Shown piece after piece: positions 42,175 to 49,632 of a stretch of 58,656 bases of DNA (positions are counted from its first letter, which is position 1; every line of letters starts with the position of its first letter). The stretch comes from Butyrivibrio sp. INlla18 (GTDB lineage Bacteria; Bacillota; Clostridia; Lachnospirales; Lachnospiraceae). The stretch is from assembly GCF_900103635.1 (NCBI RefSeq), contig NZ_FMXK01000022.1, forward strand, positions 1-58,656, in the 5' to 3' direction. A program made the translations under genes and the position numbers. The notes below the pieces were generated by a model. It was not told the origin of the DNA, did not search any database, and was given only the letters and a program-made list of their open reading frames with translations.

Positions 42175-42187
42175 TAAAGCAAAAAAT

Positions 42188-42224
42188 AATTCGGAGTCAG
42201 TATTAAACTGGCTCCGAATTTTTT
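42188..42224. terminator. Bidirectional terminator between convergent genes
   Basis: A 13-bp stem (AATTCGGAGTCAG / CTGGCTCCGAATT, one G-U pair, 42188-42220) with a 7-nt loop has T-rich flanks on the plus strand (TTTTATTTC) and A-rich flanks that serve the minus strand (ATTTTTTGC). It overlaps the end of the DUF1934 gene. Confidence 0.85.
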
Positions 42225-42655
42225 ATTTCGATTATTATCATGGATGCTGATAGAACCTGTCCATCCATCTCTAGTTCATATTCAGCCATGAGTTTCATCT
42301 CATCTTCCTGTCTGATCTTAGTAAAGTCAAATTTAGTAGTATTGACCTTCATCTGCATTGTTCCGTAAGGAGTAACATATTCCGTGTCGTACTTTAGCTC
42401 TTTTCCAAAGGCAAGCTTGGAATTCATATCGCCGCCCCTTACAATTTCCATACTGTTCTCATCCTGAGCTATTGTGACTGTATTGTGGATATGAACACTC
42501 TCAGATCCAGCCTGCTGTTCCTCGTCATATTCAAGGACTCTTGTTCCATCCTCCAGAAATTCGTAGTATCCCTTGGAATTAGTAATTATCTTTTCTGCGG
42601 GTTCCCCAGCCCTTACGTGGATACCTGTAACACTAACATCTACATTTCTCTTCAT
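42203..42655 (-). CDS. DUF1934 beta-barrel protein (YwiB-like)
   Basis: A 150-residue protein with the DUF1934 pattern: VSVTGIHV at the start, EFLEDGTRVLEYDEE, then HNTVTIAQDENSMEIVRGG and DTEYVTPYGTMQMKV. The fold is a lipocalin-like barrel; the biochemical role is unknown. It follows ispE by 12 nt on the same strand. The ATG at 42655 is preceded by GGTGATATT, with a weak GAGG site. Members are often found near argS or rpoE in Firmicutes; here it is near ispE. Confidence 0.88.
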   Translation of the reverse strand: MKRNVDVSVTGIHVRAGEPAEKIITNSKGYYEFLEDGTRVLEYDEEQQAGSESVHIHNTVTIAQDENSMEIVRGGDMNSKLAFGKELKYDTEYVTPYGTMQMKVNTTKFDFTKIRQEDEMKLMAEYELEMDGQVLSASMIIIEIKNSEPV

Positions 42656-42667
42656 AATATCACCGCC

Positions 42668-43537
42668 TCACCTATTGGGGTTAATAGGCTTTGTCAAAAA
42701 TAATTCTGGTGCTAATTTGCTATCTTCAACTGCTTTATAAGCAGCTCTAGCCTTATCCTCGTTATCAAAGATACCAAATACTGTTGGGCCACTACCTGTC
42801 ATAAACGCCCTAATAGCGCCATTATCTTCAAGTACCTTCTCGATCTTGCCGATCTCTTCGTACTTAGAAGCTGTCACATGCTCCAAAACGTTATCGATAA
42901 GGGCACACATACCCTTAAGGTCACCACTTTCTATAGCACTTCTGATGCCATCGATGTCTGGGTGCTTCTCAATAGGCTTACTATCAAGCTCTGTGTATAC
43001 CCATCCTGTTGAAACTCCGATTGCAGGCTTAGCTACCACGATCAAACACTCTGGCATATCAGCTATAGCTGTAAGCTCTTCGCCAATACCCTCTGCAACC
43101 ATTGTACCACCCATGATGCAGTAAGGAATATCTGCTCCAAGGCTTACTGCAAACTTGCAGAGATCTTCTTTGGACTGTCCAAGTCCCCAGATGTCATTAA
43201 GTGCAAGGTATGCTGCAGCGCCATCTGTACTACCGCCTGCCATTCCAGCTGCTACCGGAATTCTCTTTTCAAGGTGAATATTGATACCTTTATCCACATT
43301 AAATTTCTCTTTTAACTGTTTAGCCACCTTACAGATGAGATTAGAATCATCTGTTGGAATAGATTCTGATGATGCTGTTAAAACAATTTCGCCCGTTTCA
43401 TTTTCTTCAAAAGTTAATGTGTCATATATATCAACATTCTGCATTATCATTCGCACAATGTGGTAGCCATCAGCTCTTTTGCCAGTTACATCCAGTCCAA
43501 GGTTTATTTTTCCGTATGCTTTTCTACTTTGTTTCAT
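42668..43537 (-). CDS. ispE: 4-diphosphocytidyl-2-C-methyl-D-erythritol kinase
   Basis: A 289-residue GHMP kinase of the non-mevalonate isoprenoid pathway. Signatures: KAYGKINLGLDVTGKRADGYH at the N-terminus (Lys10 and Asp region), the ATP loop PVAAGMAGGSTDGAAA, and FMTGSGPTVFGIF at the C-terminus. It phosphorylates the 2-hydroxyl of CDP-methylerythritol with ATP. Start 43537 (MKQSRKAYGK) has GGAG upstream; the longer frame upstream is poorly conserved in kind. It is divergent from a sigma-28-type gene. Confidence 0.95.
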   Translation of the reverse strand: MKQSRKAYGKINLGLDVTGKRADGYHIVRMIMQNVDIYDTLTFEENETGEIVLTASSESIPTDDSNLICKVAKQLKEKFNVDKGINIHLEKRIPVAAGMAGGSTDGAAAYLALNDIWGLGQSKEDLCKFAVSLGADIPYCIMGGTMVAEGIGEELTAIADMPECLIVVAKPAIGVSTGWVYTELDSKPIEKHPDIDGIRSAIESGDLKGMCALIDNVLEHVTASKYEEIGKIEKVLEDNGAIRAFMTGSGPTVFGIFDNEDKARAAYKAVEDSKLAPELFLTKPINPNR

Positions 43538-43616
43538 GAAAACCGCTCCACTTCTACTTTTCTCAATCTTCTCATTCTTACTATACAAACTCAAGAAAAA
43601 AAATGCAAAAAAAAGC

Positions 43617-43643
43617 TAAAGTTTTTTTTAATTTGACCGATAA
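43617..43643 (+). promoter_or_regulatory. Sigma-28 (SigD/FliA) promoter
   Basis: TAAA (43617-43620), 15 bp, ACCGATAA (43636-43643). The Gram-positive consensus is TAAA-N15-GCCGATAT, so the -35 is exact and the -10 differs at two positions. The start point lies about 60 nt before the ATG at 43711. No sigma-A promoter of similar quality is seen in this gap on the plus strand. Confidence 0.7.
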
Positions 43644-43710
43644 ACAGATTAGGTAAACTATAGTTTCGTTTCAGCGCGATTTTAGTACCATCGCAGAAAA
43701 GGAGTTCTAT

Positions 43711-44334
43711 ATGGGCGTAAACGGAGTTACCGAGGTTACTAACAACATCGCAACCGCCTATGCTTCAAGCGTGAATCCTAACTCTGTAGAAGAGAAAAAG
43801 AAAGACGAAGAAGTAAAGGTAAAAGCTGAAGCCGCTGCAGTTTATGAGAAGTCTGATGAAAAGCAGGAAACTGCCAAGACTTCGCAGAACGACAGGACCC
43901 AGATCATCAAACAGATGCAGGCTGATGTGGCTACTCGCCAGCAGCAACTTTTGGACATTGTTCGAAAGATGATGGGCAAGCAGGCCAAGACATACGGCAT
44001 TGCAAACAGTGACAATGACGAGGATTCTATCTGGAAATTCCTTGCAAAAGGTGATTTCACTGTTGATGCAGCGACAAAAGCTCAGGCAGAGGCTGACATT
44101 GCTGAGGATGGCTATTGGGGCGTTAAACAGACCTCCGAAAGAATCCTTGATTTTGCCAAGACCCTTGCAGGTGATGACCCAGCTAAGCTCGATAAGATGC
44201 GAGCAGCCTTCGAAAAAGGCTATGCACAGGCTGAGAAAACATGGGGCGGAGAGCTTCCAGAAATCTCTAAGCAGACCTATGCAGCAGTTATGAAAGGCTT
44301 TGACGAGCTTACAGGTGTCAACACAGAACAGTAA
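43711..44334 (+). CDS. Conserved-looking soluble protein of unknown function under a sigma-28 promoter
   Basis: A 207-residue protein. The first 55 residues are Glu/Lys/Ala-rich and probably disordered (EEKKKDEEVKVKAEAAAVYE). A helical middle follows (IIKQMQADVATRQQQLLDIVRKMM) and a compact C-terminal domain (about 115-200): GYWGVKQTSERILDFAKTLAGD, FEKGYAQAEKTWGGELPEIS and TYAAVMKGFDEL. I have seen this C-terminal pattern in hypothetical proteins of motile Clostridia and spirochaetes, but no function. The promoter suggests expression with flagellar genes. AAAGGAG lies 7 nt before the ATG, and a strong terminator follows. Confidence 0.75.
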   Translation: MGVNGVTEVTNNIATAYASSVNPNSVEEKKKDEEVKVKAEAAAVYEKSDEKQETAKTSQNDRTQIIKQMQADVATRQQQLLDIVRKMMGKQAKTYGIANSDNDEDSIWKFLAKGDFTVDAATKAQAEADIAEDGYWGVKQTSERILDFAKTLAGDDPAKLDKMRAAFEKGYAQAEKTWGGELPEISKQTYAAVMKGFDELTGVNTEQ

Positions 44335-44354
44335 CATAGTAGTTGCTAGTAACA

Positions 44355-44394
44355 AAAGGACCGCCGCTTTTTGAATAAAAAGCGACGGTCCTTT
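44355..44394. terminator. Bidirectional terminator
   Basis: An 18-bp stem (44355-44372 with 44377-44394, one mismatch, loop GAAT) lies between the convergent unknown gene and pyrD, ending CTTT on each strand. Confidence 0.8.
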
Positions 44395-44410
44395 CCGGTG
44401 TATAAAGGTA

Positions 44411-45316
44411 TTATTCTACAATACCTCTTATGTCGTTTATATCTTCAACGCCATATTTCTTCATATACTCTTCGATTCCAGTTACAACCTTTTCAGTAGT
44501 ATATGGATCATGGAAGTTCATGGCACCAACGGCAATAGCTGTAGCTCCTGCCATGATAAATTCGATGGCATCTTCTGCATTTGCTATTCCGCCCATTCCA
44601 ATAATAGGAATATTAACAGCATGTGCTGCCTCGTATACCATTCTAACTGCTACTGGCTTGATGGCTGGACCAGAAAGTCCGCCAGTTCTATTGGCAAGAG
44701 CAAACTTTCTCTTGTAAATATCAATCTTCATGCCAGTAATAGTGTTGATAAGAGAGATTGCATCAGCACCTGCTGCCTCTGCTGCCTTAGCCATCTCAGA
44801 AATGCTAGTAACATTTGGGCTTAGCTTCATGATGATTGGCTTTTTGCTCTTCTCTTTTATTCTCTTCGTGATATCAAAAAGTGCATCCTTGTTCTGACCA
44901 AAAGCAATAGCACCCTCTTTTACGTTAGGACAAGATACATTTATCTCAAGCATTGATACCTTCTTTTCATCAGAAAGTCTCTCAACTACTTCAAGGTAAT
45001 CTTCAACTGACTTGCCGCAGACATTAACGATAACCTCTGTGTCGTACTGCTCAAGGAACTTAAGATCTCTTTCTACAAAGACATCAATTCCAGGATTCTG
45101 AAGCCCGATGGCATTTAGCATGCCTCCATAAACTTCAGCCACACGTGGAACTGGGTTTCCTGGCCATGGCACATTGGCAACGCCCTTAGTTACTACTGCT
45201 CCAAGCTTATTTAGATCAACAAAATCCACATATTCCATACCAGAACCAAAGGTTCCTGATGCTGTCATAACTGGATTTTTGAATTTAACACCTGCTATCT
45301 CAACTGCTGTATTCAT
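44411..45316 (-). CDS. pyrD: Dihydroorotate dehydrogenase B, catalytic subunit
   Basis: A 301-residue class 1B enzyme oxidising dihydroorotate to orotate. The catalytic Cys is in EINVSCPNVKEG; FMN-binding blocks are NPVMTASGTFGSG, IMKLSPNVT and GMGGIANAEDAIEFIMAGATA. Class 1B enzymes pass electrons to NAD via PyrK, whose gene is directly upstream (15-nt gap), confirming the class. Start 45316 has GAGGAG upstream. Confidence 0.96.
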   Translation of the reverse strand: MNTAVEIAGVKFKNPVMTASGTFGSGMEYVDFVDLNKLGAVVTKGVANVPWPGNPVPRVAEVYGGMLNAIGLQNPGIDVFVERDLKFLEQYDTEVIVNVCGKSVEDYLEVVERLSDEKKVSMLEINVSCPNVKEGAIAFGQNKDALFDITKRIKEKSKKPIIMKLSPNVTSISEMAKAAEAAGADAISLINTITGMKIDIYKRKFALANRTGGLSGPAIKPVAVRMVYEAAHAVNIPIIGMGGIANAEDAIEFIMAGATAIAVGAMNFHDPYTTEKVVTGIEEYMKKYGVEDINDIRGIVE

Positions 45317-45331
45317 CTTATTTCTCCTCAA

Positions 45332-46132
45332 TCATAGATCCAAAGTATCGGCATCAAAAACTGGTCCATCTGTACAGATTCTTGCATTGTGAACATGAGA
45401 ATGCTCATCAACTTCCTTGGTCTTGCATACACATCCAAGGCAAGCTCCTACGCCGCAGGCCATTCTCTCTTCAAGAGAAAGATATGCTTTTGCCCCAATA
45501 GATTCTGCATATGCCTTGATTCCCTTGAGCATTGGCATTGGTCCGCAAGCAAAGATAACGTCGCACTCAACACCCTCATTTTTCATAGCATCAATGACAT
45601 TTCCCTTTGTTCCAACGCTTCCGTCTTCTGATGCAATGTGCATCTGCGCATACTTAGAAAACTCATCGCTAAGGAATGTATCACTATTTCTATATCCCAT
45701 GACTGCGCTTATCTTGGAAGGCGCTTCTGATCTATCAAGCTCAGACATTCTCTTTGCAGTTTCAAGAAGTGGAGGAACACCGATTCCGCCGCCTATTACA
45801 ACAGCTCTTTTGCCTGCTGCCTTATCTATTGGGAAGCCGTTACCGAGAGGTCCAAGGATCATAAGGCTGTTCCCTTCTGAAGCCTTAGAAAACTCTGTTG
45901 TGCCACTTCCTACAACTCTGTACACAAGCCTAATTGCTGATCTAGCCTTATCCACTTCGCAGATACTGATAGGTCTTGGTAAAAGAGTTGATCTATTCTC
46001 CGGATAAACTCCTACAAACTGTCCTGGTCTTACATCTTTGGCCATTTCAGTTTCAAGCCACAGATCAAAAATGCCCTCTGAGAGCTTTTTCTGGCTTAAA
46101 ACCTTGGCTTCTTTTTTCATTTTCTCAGCCAT
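45332..46132 (-). CDS. pyrK: Dihydroorotate dehydrogenase electron transfer subunit
   Basis: A 266-residue FAD/[2Fe-2S] protein that links PyrD to NAD. FAD binding: RPGQFVGVYPENRSTLLPRPIS; NAD-binding: AVVIGGGIGVPPLLE and VIFACGPMPML. The iron-sulphur ligands are in MACGVGACLGCVCKT plus a later Cys in ARICTDGP. It sits between pyrC and pyrD on one transcript. AAGGAG lies 8 nt before the ATG. Confidence 0.95.
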   Translation of the reverse strand: MAEKMKKEAKVLSQKKLSEGIFDLWLETEMAKDVRPGQFVGVYPENRSTLLPRPISICEVDKARSAIRLVYRVVGSGTTEFSKASEGNSLMILGPLGNGFPIDKAAGKRAVVIGGGIGVPPLLETAKRMSELDRSEAPSKISAVMGYRNSDTFLSDEFSKYAQMHIASEDGSVGTKGNVIDAMKNEGVECDVIFACGPMPMLKGIKAYAESIGAKAYLSLEERMACGVGACLGCVCKTKEVDEHSHVHNARICTDGPVFDADTLDL

Positions 46133-46151
46133 GAGATAATCTCCTTATTGT

Positions 46152-47441
46152 TTATCTATCTTCATATACTATCTGACCTTTGCAGATAGTATCGTGGATC
46201 TTGCCTGGTAGTCTCTCACCCAAAAATGGCGTGTTAGAAGACTTGGAATTACTCTGAACAAAGTTCCATTCTGCCTTTGGATCAAATATAACAAGGTCAG
46301 CCATGCCGCCTTCTGTAATATATCCAGCATCTATTCCATAAACCCTTGCTGGTCCTATTGTCATACGATCAATAAGTTCCATAAGCGTCATATATCCTGT
46401 ATTTACAAGCTCTCTGATTCCAAGAGCAAGGGATGTTTCAAGACCAGTTATGCCACTTGGCGCAAGCCTTAACTCTTTTTGCTTTTCTTCTCTAGCATGA
46501 GGAGCATGGTCTGTAGCGATTATTCCAATCGTTCCATCCTTAAGTCCCTCAATGATGGCCTTTCTATCGCTTTCTAGTCTAAGTGGCGGATTCATCTTGG
46601 CAAGGGAACCATACTTAAGAACGGCATTTTCAGTAAGAGTAAAGTGATGAGGTGTAGCTTCTGCGCTAACCTTCACACCTCTCTTCCTAGCATTTCTGAT
46701 AAGTTCAACTGATTCAGCAGCACTGATATGCTGAACTACAATGTGTGCCCCGGTTTTCTCTGCTATATCTATATCTCTTTCAACCATGGATATTTCTGCT
46801 TGTCTTAGAGACCCTTTAAGTCCCAGTTTCTCCGCAACTTCTCCGGCGTTGATTCCGTTATCTGTTATAAATTCTGGATTTTCTTCATGAAGGCTTATTA
46901 CTTTTCCTAGATTAGCTGCCTCTACGCAGGCTTTCTCCATAAGCTCTGCATCAGTTATAGGCTTTCCATCATCTGTAAAAAGAACTGCTCCAGCATCTAT
47001 AAGTTCCTTCATTGCGCACAGCTCTTTTCCCAGCATATCTCTTGTAACATTGGCGCAGGTATATACTCTAAGACCAGTCTTAGCGCCCCTAGCAAGGACG
47101 TCCCTTATAGTCTCCACATTGTCCATGTGAGGCTCAGTGTTGCCCATCATGATGACACTAGTAAATCCGCCTCTTGCCGCAGCCTTTGATCCAGATTCAA
47201 TGTCTTCCTTGTAGGTAAAACCTGGATCTCTAAAATGCACGTGGCCATCCACAAGCCCTGGTGCTACAGTTTTGCCAGTAGCATCAATCACTTTATTAGA
47301 TGAATCCTTCAAAAGTTCTGCAACAAAGTCGCTTCCTTCTTCGCAGATCTTAAGTATCTTGTCCCCGTCTATGACGATGTCCCTGATTCCTTCAGTTCCA
47401 GAAGCAGGATCTACCATGTAACCATTCTTTATGATCAGCAT
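46152..47441 (-). CDS. pyrC: Dihydroorotase
   Basis: A 429-residue amidohydrolase (class I dihydroorotase) closing carbamoyl-aspartate to dihydroorotate. Zinc ligands: GHVHFRDPGFTYKED (HxH), HEENPEF and VVQHISAAE, and DHAPHAREEK with the catalytic Asp. Start 47441 has GGAGGG 5 nt upstream. First gene of pyrC-pyrK-pyrD; carbamoyl-phosphate synthase and aspartate transcarbamoylase genes are not in the window. No PyrR-type attenuator hairpin is seen in its leader. Confidence 0.95.
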   Translation of the reverse strand: MLIIKNGYMVDPASGTEGIRDIVIDGDKILKICEEGSDFVAELLKDSSNKVIDATGKTVAPGLVDGHVHFRDPGFTYKEDIESGSKAAARGGFTSVIMMGNTEPHMDNVETIRDVLARGAKTGLRVYTCANVTRDMLGKELCAMKELIDAGAVLFTDDGKPITDAELMEKACVEAANLGKVISLHEENPEFITDNGINAGEVAEKLGLKGSLRQAEISMVERDIDIAEKTGAHIVVQHISAAESVELIRNARKRGVKVSAEATPHHFTLTENAVLKYGSLAKMNPPLRLESDRKAIIEGLKDGTIGIIATDHAPHAREEKQKELRLAPSGITGLETSLALGIRELVNTGYMTLMELIDRMTIGPARVYGIDAGYITEGGMADLVIFDPKAEWNFVQSNSKSSNTPFLGERLPGKIHDTICKGQIVYEDR

Positions 47442-47597
47442 ATATCCCTCCAACATGCTCTGCGTGTGCATTTCAAATTTGCATTAGCTATATAATACTA
47501 TATAATCCCTTAAAAGAGAAAACTCTATTCCATTTTTCTTTAACTCATGAGAAAATAGACACGTAGTAAAGAAACTTATAGAAAAGAGGCATTATTC

Positions 47598-48341
47598 ATG
47601 ATCCGTACAATCTTAGCTGTTTTATTTGTAGCTATTTTCTTAATAGTAAGCTTACCTATCCAGCTTGTTCTTTTTATCATCGGCAAATTCAATCCTATGT
47701 TTCTCAAAAAGGCTTCTCTTGCCATCGTAAGCTGGGCCTTCAACGTAGTTAACTTTATAAGCGGTGTCAAAAGAACTGTCATCGGCGAAGAGAACGTGCC
47801 AAAGGATCAGGCAGTACTTTATGTTGGTAACCACAGAAGTATCTTTGATATCGTTATCTGCTATCCAAGAGTTCCAAATCCTACAGGATTTATTTCTAAA
47901 AAAGAAGTTCTTAAGGTACCTCTTTTGAACATCTGGATGATCTTCATGGATTGTCTCTTCCTTGATAGAAAAGATATCCGCAAGGGCCTTGAAATGGTTC
48001 TCACAGCCATTGATAAAGTAAAGAATGGCATTTCGATTTTCATCTACCCAGAAGGAACAAGGATCAAGACAGACGAGCCAATGGGCGAGTTCCACAAGGG
48101 AAGCTTCAAGATCGCTCAGAAGTCCGGTTGTCCTATCGTTCCAGTAGTTATCAACCACTCAGAAGATATCCTTGAAAAGCACAAACCATTTATTAAGAGT
48201 GCCAAGGTAACCGTTGAGTATTGCAAGCCTATCATTCCAAGTGAGTTGTCAAAAGAGGATCAGAAAAACATCGACAACTATGTCAAGAACATCATGCTTG
48301 AAACCTATCTCAAGAACGAAAAACTCTATTCAGAAAACTAA
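47598..48341 (+). CDS. plsC: 1-acyl-sn-glycerol-3-phosphate acyltransferase
   Basis: A 247-residue membrane-anchored acyltransferase making phosphatidic acid. N-terminal helix (AVLFVAIFLIVSLPIQLVLFII), then catalytic HX4D in VGNHRSIFDIV and the substrate motif IFIYPEGTRIK. Length is normal for PlsC. Start ATG 47598 has AAGAGG upstream. Divergent from pyrC and convergent with ddl. Confidence 0.93.
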   Translation: MIRTILAVLFVAIFLIVSLPIQLVLFIIGKFNPMFLKKASLAIVSWAFNVVNFISGVKRTVIGEENVPKDQAVLYVGNHRSIFDIVICYPRVPNPTGFISKKEVLKVPLLNIWMIFMDCLFLDRKDIRKGLEMVLTAIDKVKNGISIFIYPEGTRIKTDEPMGEFHKGSFKIAQKSGCPIVPVVINHSEDILEKHKPFIKSAKVTVEYCKPIIPSELSKEDQKNIDNYVKNIMLETYLKNEKLYSEN

Positions 48342-48357
48342 TAAAGCACATAAAAAG

Positions 48358-48383
48358 GGCCATCGCTACTGCGATGGCCTTAT
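48358..48383. terminator. Bidirectional terminator between plsC and ddl
   Basis: An 11-bp stem (about 48358-48368 with 48373-48383, one G-U pair; core GCCATCGC / GCGATGGC) with loop TACT. On the minus strand it is followed by CTTTTTAT, serving ddl; plus-strand flank TTATTATT is weaker. Confidence 0.7.
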
Positions 48384-48385
48384 TA

Positions 48386-49594
48386 TTATCCCTTTGCGCC
48401 CTTACTTCCGCCGCCAAGATGTACTCCTTCAAGTACATTTGTCTCAAATGAATATACTACCTTATGAGATTCTCTGTCTGCTTTAAGTGCAAGCTGGATC
48501 ATTCTGTCTAAAAGAACGTCATACTTAACTCCAACAGGCTCCCATAAATAGAATGATAATGAACCAGGAATAGTATTGATCTCGTTAAGGTATACCTTAT
48601 TTGTCTTCATATCGATCATAAAGTCGATTCTGGAAACACCAGAACATCCAAGGCAGATAAATGCATCTACTGCCATCTTTCTGATCTCATCACGCATTTC
48701 TGATGTGATATCTGCAGGAATCTTTCTCTTAAGAGAAGCCATGCCCTTTGAACCACCAGTCTTGGCACCGCCCTTAGCTGAACCCTTAGCGCCGCCAATA
48801 TACTTATCCTCAAAGCTAAGAATCTCATCTGAGTTAATAGGCTCTTCGCACTCAGATGCTTCTGCACTCTCGTAATCACCAAGAACTGAGCAGTTGATCT
48901 CTTTGAGATCAGTGATAGCTGGCTCAACAAGGATCTTTTTAGAGAACTCAAATCCAAGATCAAGAGCCTCTAATAATCCGTCTCTGTCAGAAGCCTTCTT
49001 GATACCGATACTTGAACCAAGGTTAAGAGGCTTGATGATAACAGGATATGAAAATGCAGCTTCGATCTTAGCAACTAACGCATCTACATCCTCATAGTCT
49101 TTCCATGTATAGCACTTACAGTCAAGAACTGGAATACCATTGTCCTTGAGAACTGTCTTCATTACGTACTTGTTCATTCCAACAGCTGATGAAAGAACAT
49201 CACAGCCAACTACTGGAAGTCCCATAGTAGCAAGATAACCCTGAAGTGTACCATCTTCTACGTTTGTTCCATGAACGATAGGGAATGCAACGTCAACAGT
49301 TGTGATAACGTTGTTTCCAAACTTCTTCATTGGGTATCTTACAAGAGAAACCTTATCGCCTTCCTTGATCCATACAACCTGAGTGCTCTTCTTGATAAGC
49401 TCTGGAATATGTGTGTACTCCTCAATCTTGTCAACGTACTCACCAACATAGAAATCGTTGTTCTTGGTCATGTAAACAGGAATAATGTCGTACTTGTCTC
49501 TATCGATGTATCCAATAGCCTGAATAGCAGAGATAATTGAGATCTCATGCTCTGTACTCTTTCCACCAAATAAAACTGCAACTTTAAGTTTCAT
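48386..49594 (-). CDS. ddl: D-alanine--D-alanine ligase with Gly/Lys/Ser-rich insertion
   Basis: A 402-residue ATP-grasp ligase joining two D-Ala for peptidoglycan. VLFGGKSTEHEISIISA at the start, ATP-grasp KPLNLGSSIGI, and C-terminal SRIDFMIDMKTNKVYLNEINTIPGS are the usual blocks. It is longer than the common 300-370 residues because of a low-complexity insertion near residue 290 (GGAKGSAKGGAKTGGSKGMA) in the omega-loop region before IPADI, and a similar Gly/Ser/Lys tail (GGGSKGAKG). Start 49594 has GAAGG upstream. It follows murF, which uses its product. Whether it makes D-Ala-D-Ala or a D-Ala-D-X depsipeptide cannot be read with certainty. Confidence 0.92.
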   Translation of the reverse strand: MKLKVAVLFGGKSTEHEISIISAIQAIGYIDRDKYDIIPVYMTKNNDFYVGEYVDKIEEYTHIPELIKKSTQVVWIKEGDKVSLVRYPMKKFGNNVITTVDVAFPIVHGTNVEDGTLQGYLATMGLPVVGCDVLSSAVGMNKYVMKTVLKDNGIPVLDCKCYTWKDYEDVDALVAKIEAAFSYPVIIKPLNLGSSIGIKKASDRDGLLEALDLGFEFSKKILVEPAITDLKEINCSVLGDYESAEASECEEPINSDEILSFEDKYIGGAKGSAKGGAKTGGSKGMASLKRKIPADITSEMRDEIRKMAVDAFICLGCSGVSRIDFMIDMKTNKVYLNEINTIPGSLSFYLWEPVGVKYDVLLDRMIQLALKADRESHKVVYSFETNVLEGVHLGGGSKGAKG

Positions 49595-49632
49595 AATATG
49601 CCTTCTTTCCAAAATCTGATTCATTAAAAGAA

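Noticed and set aside
43765..44355. A 196-codon minus-strand frame
   Set aside because: Antisense shadow of the sigma-28-driven gene; no ribosome site, and composition is Leu/Cys-rich as expected for a complement frame.
45417..46007. A 196-codon plus-strand frame
   Set aside because: Antisense to pyrK, which has full motif support.
47442..47597. PyrR-type attenuator in front of pyrC
   Set aside because: No anti-terminator/terminator pair or PyrR-binding loop is visible in the short AT-rich leader.
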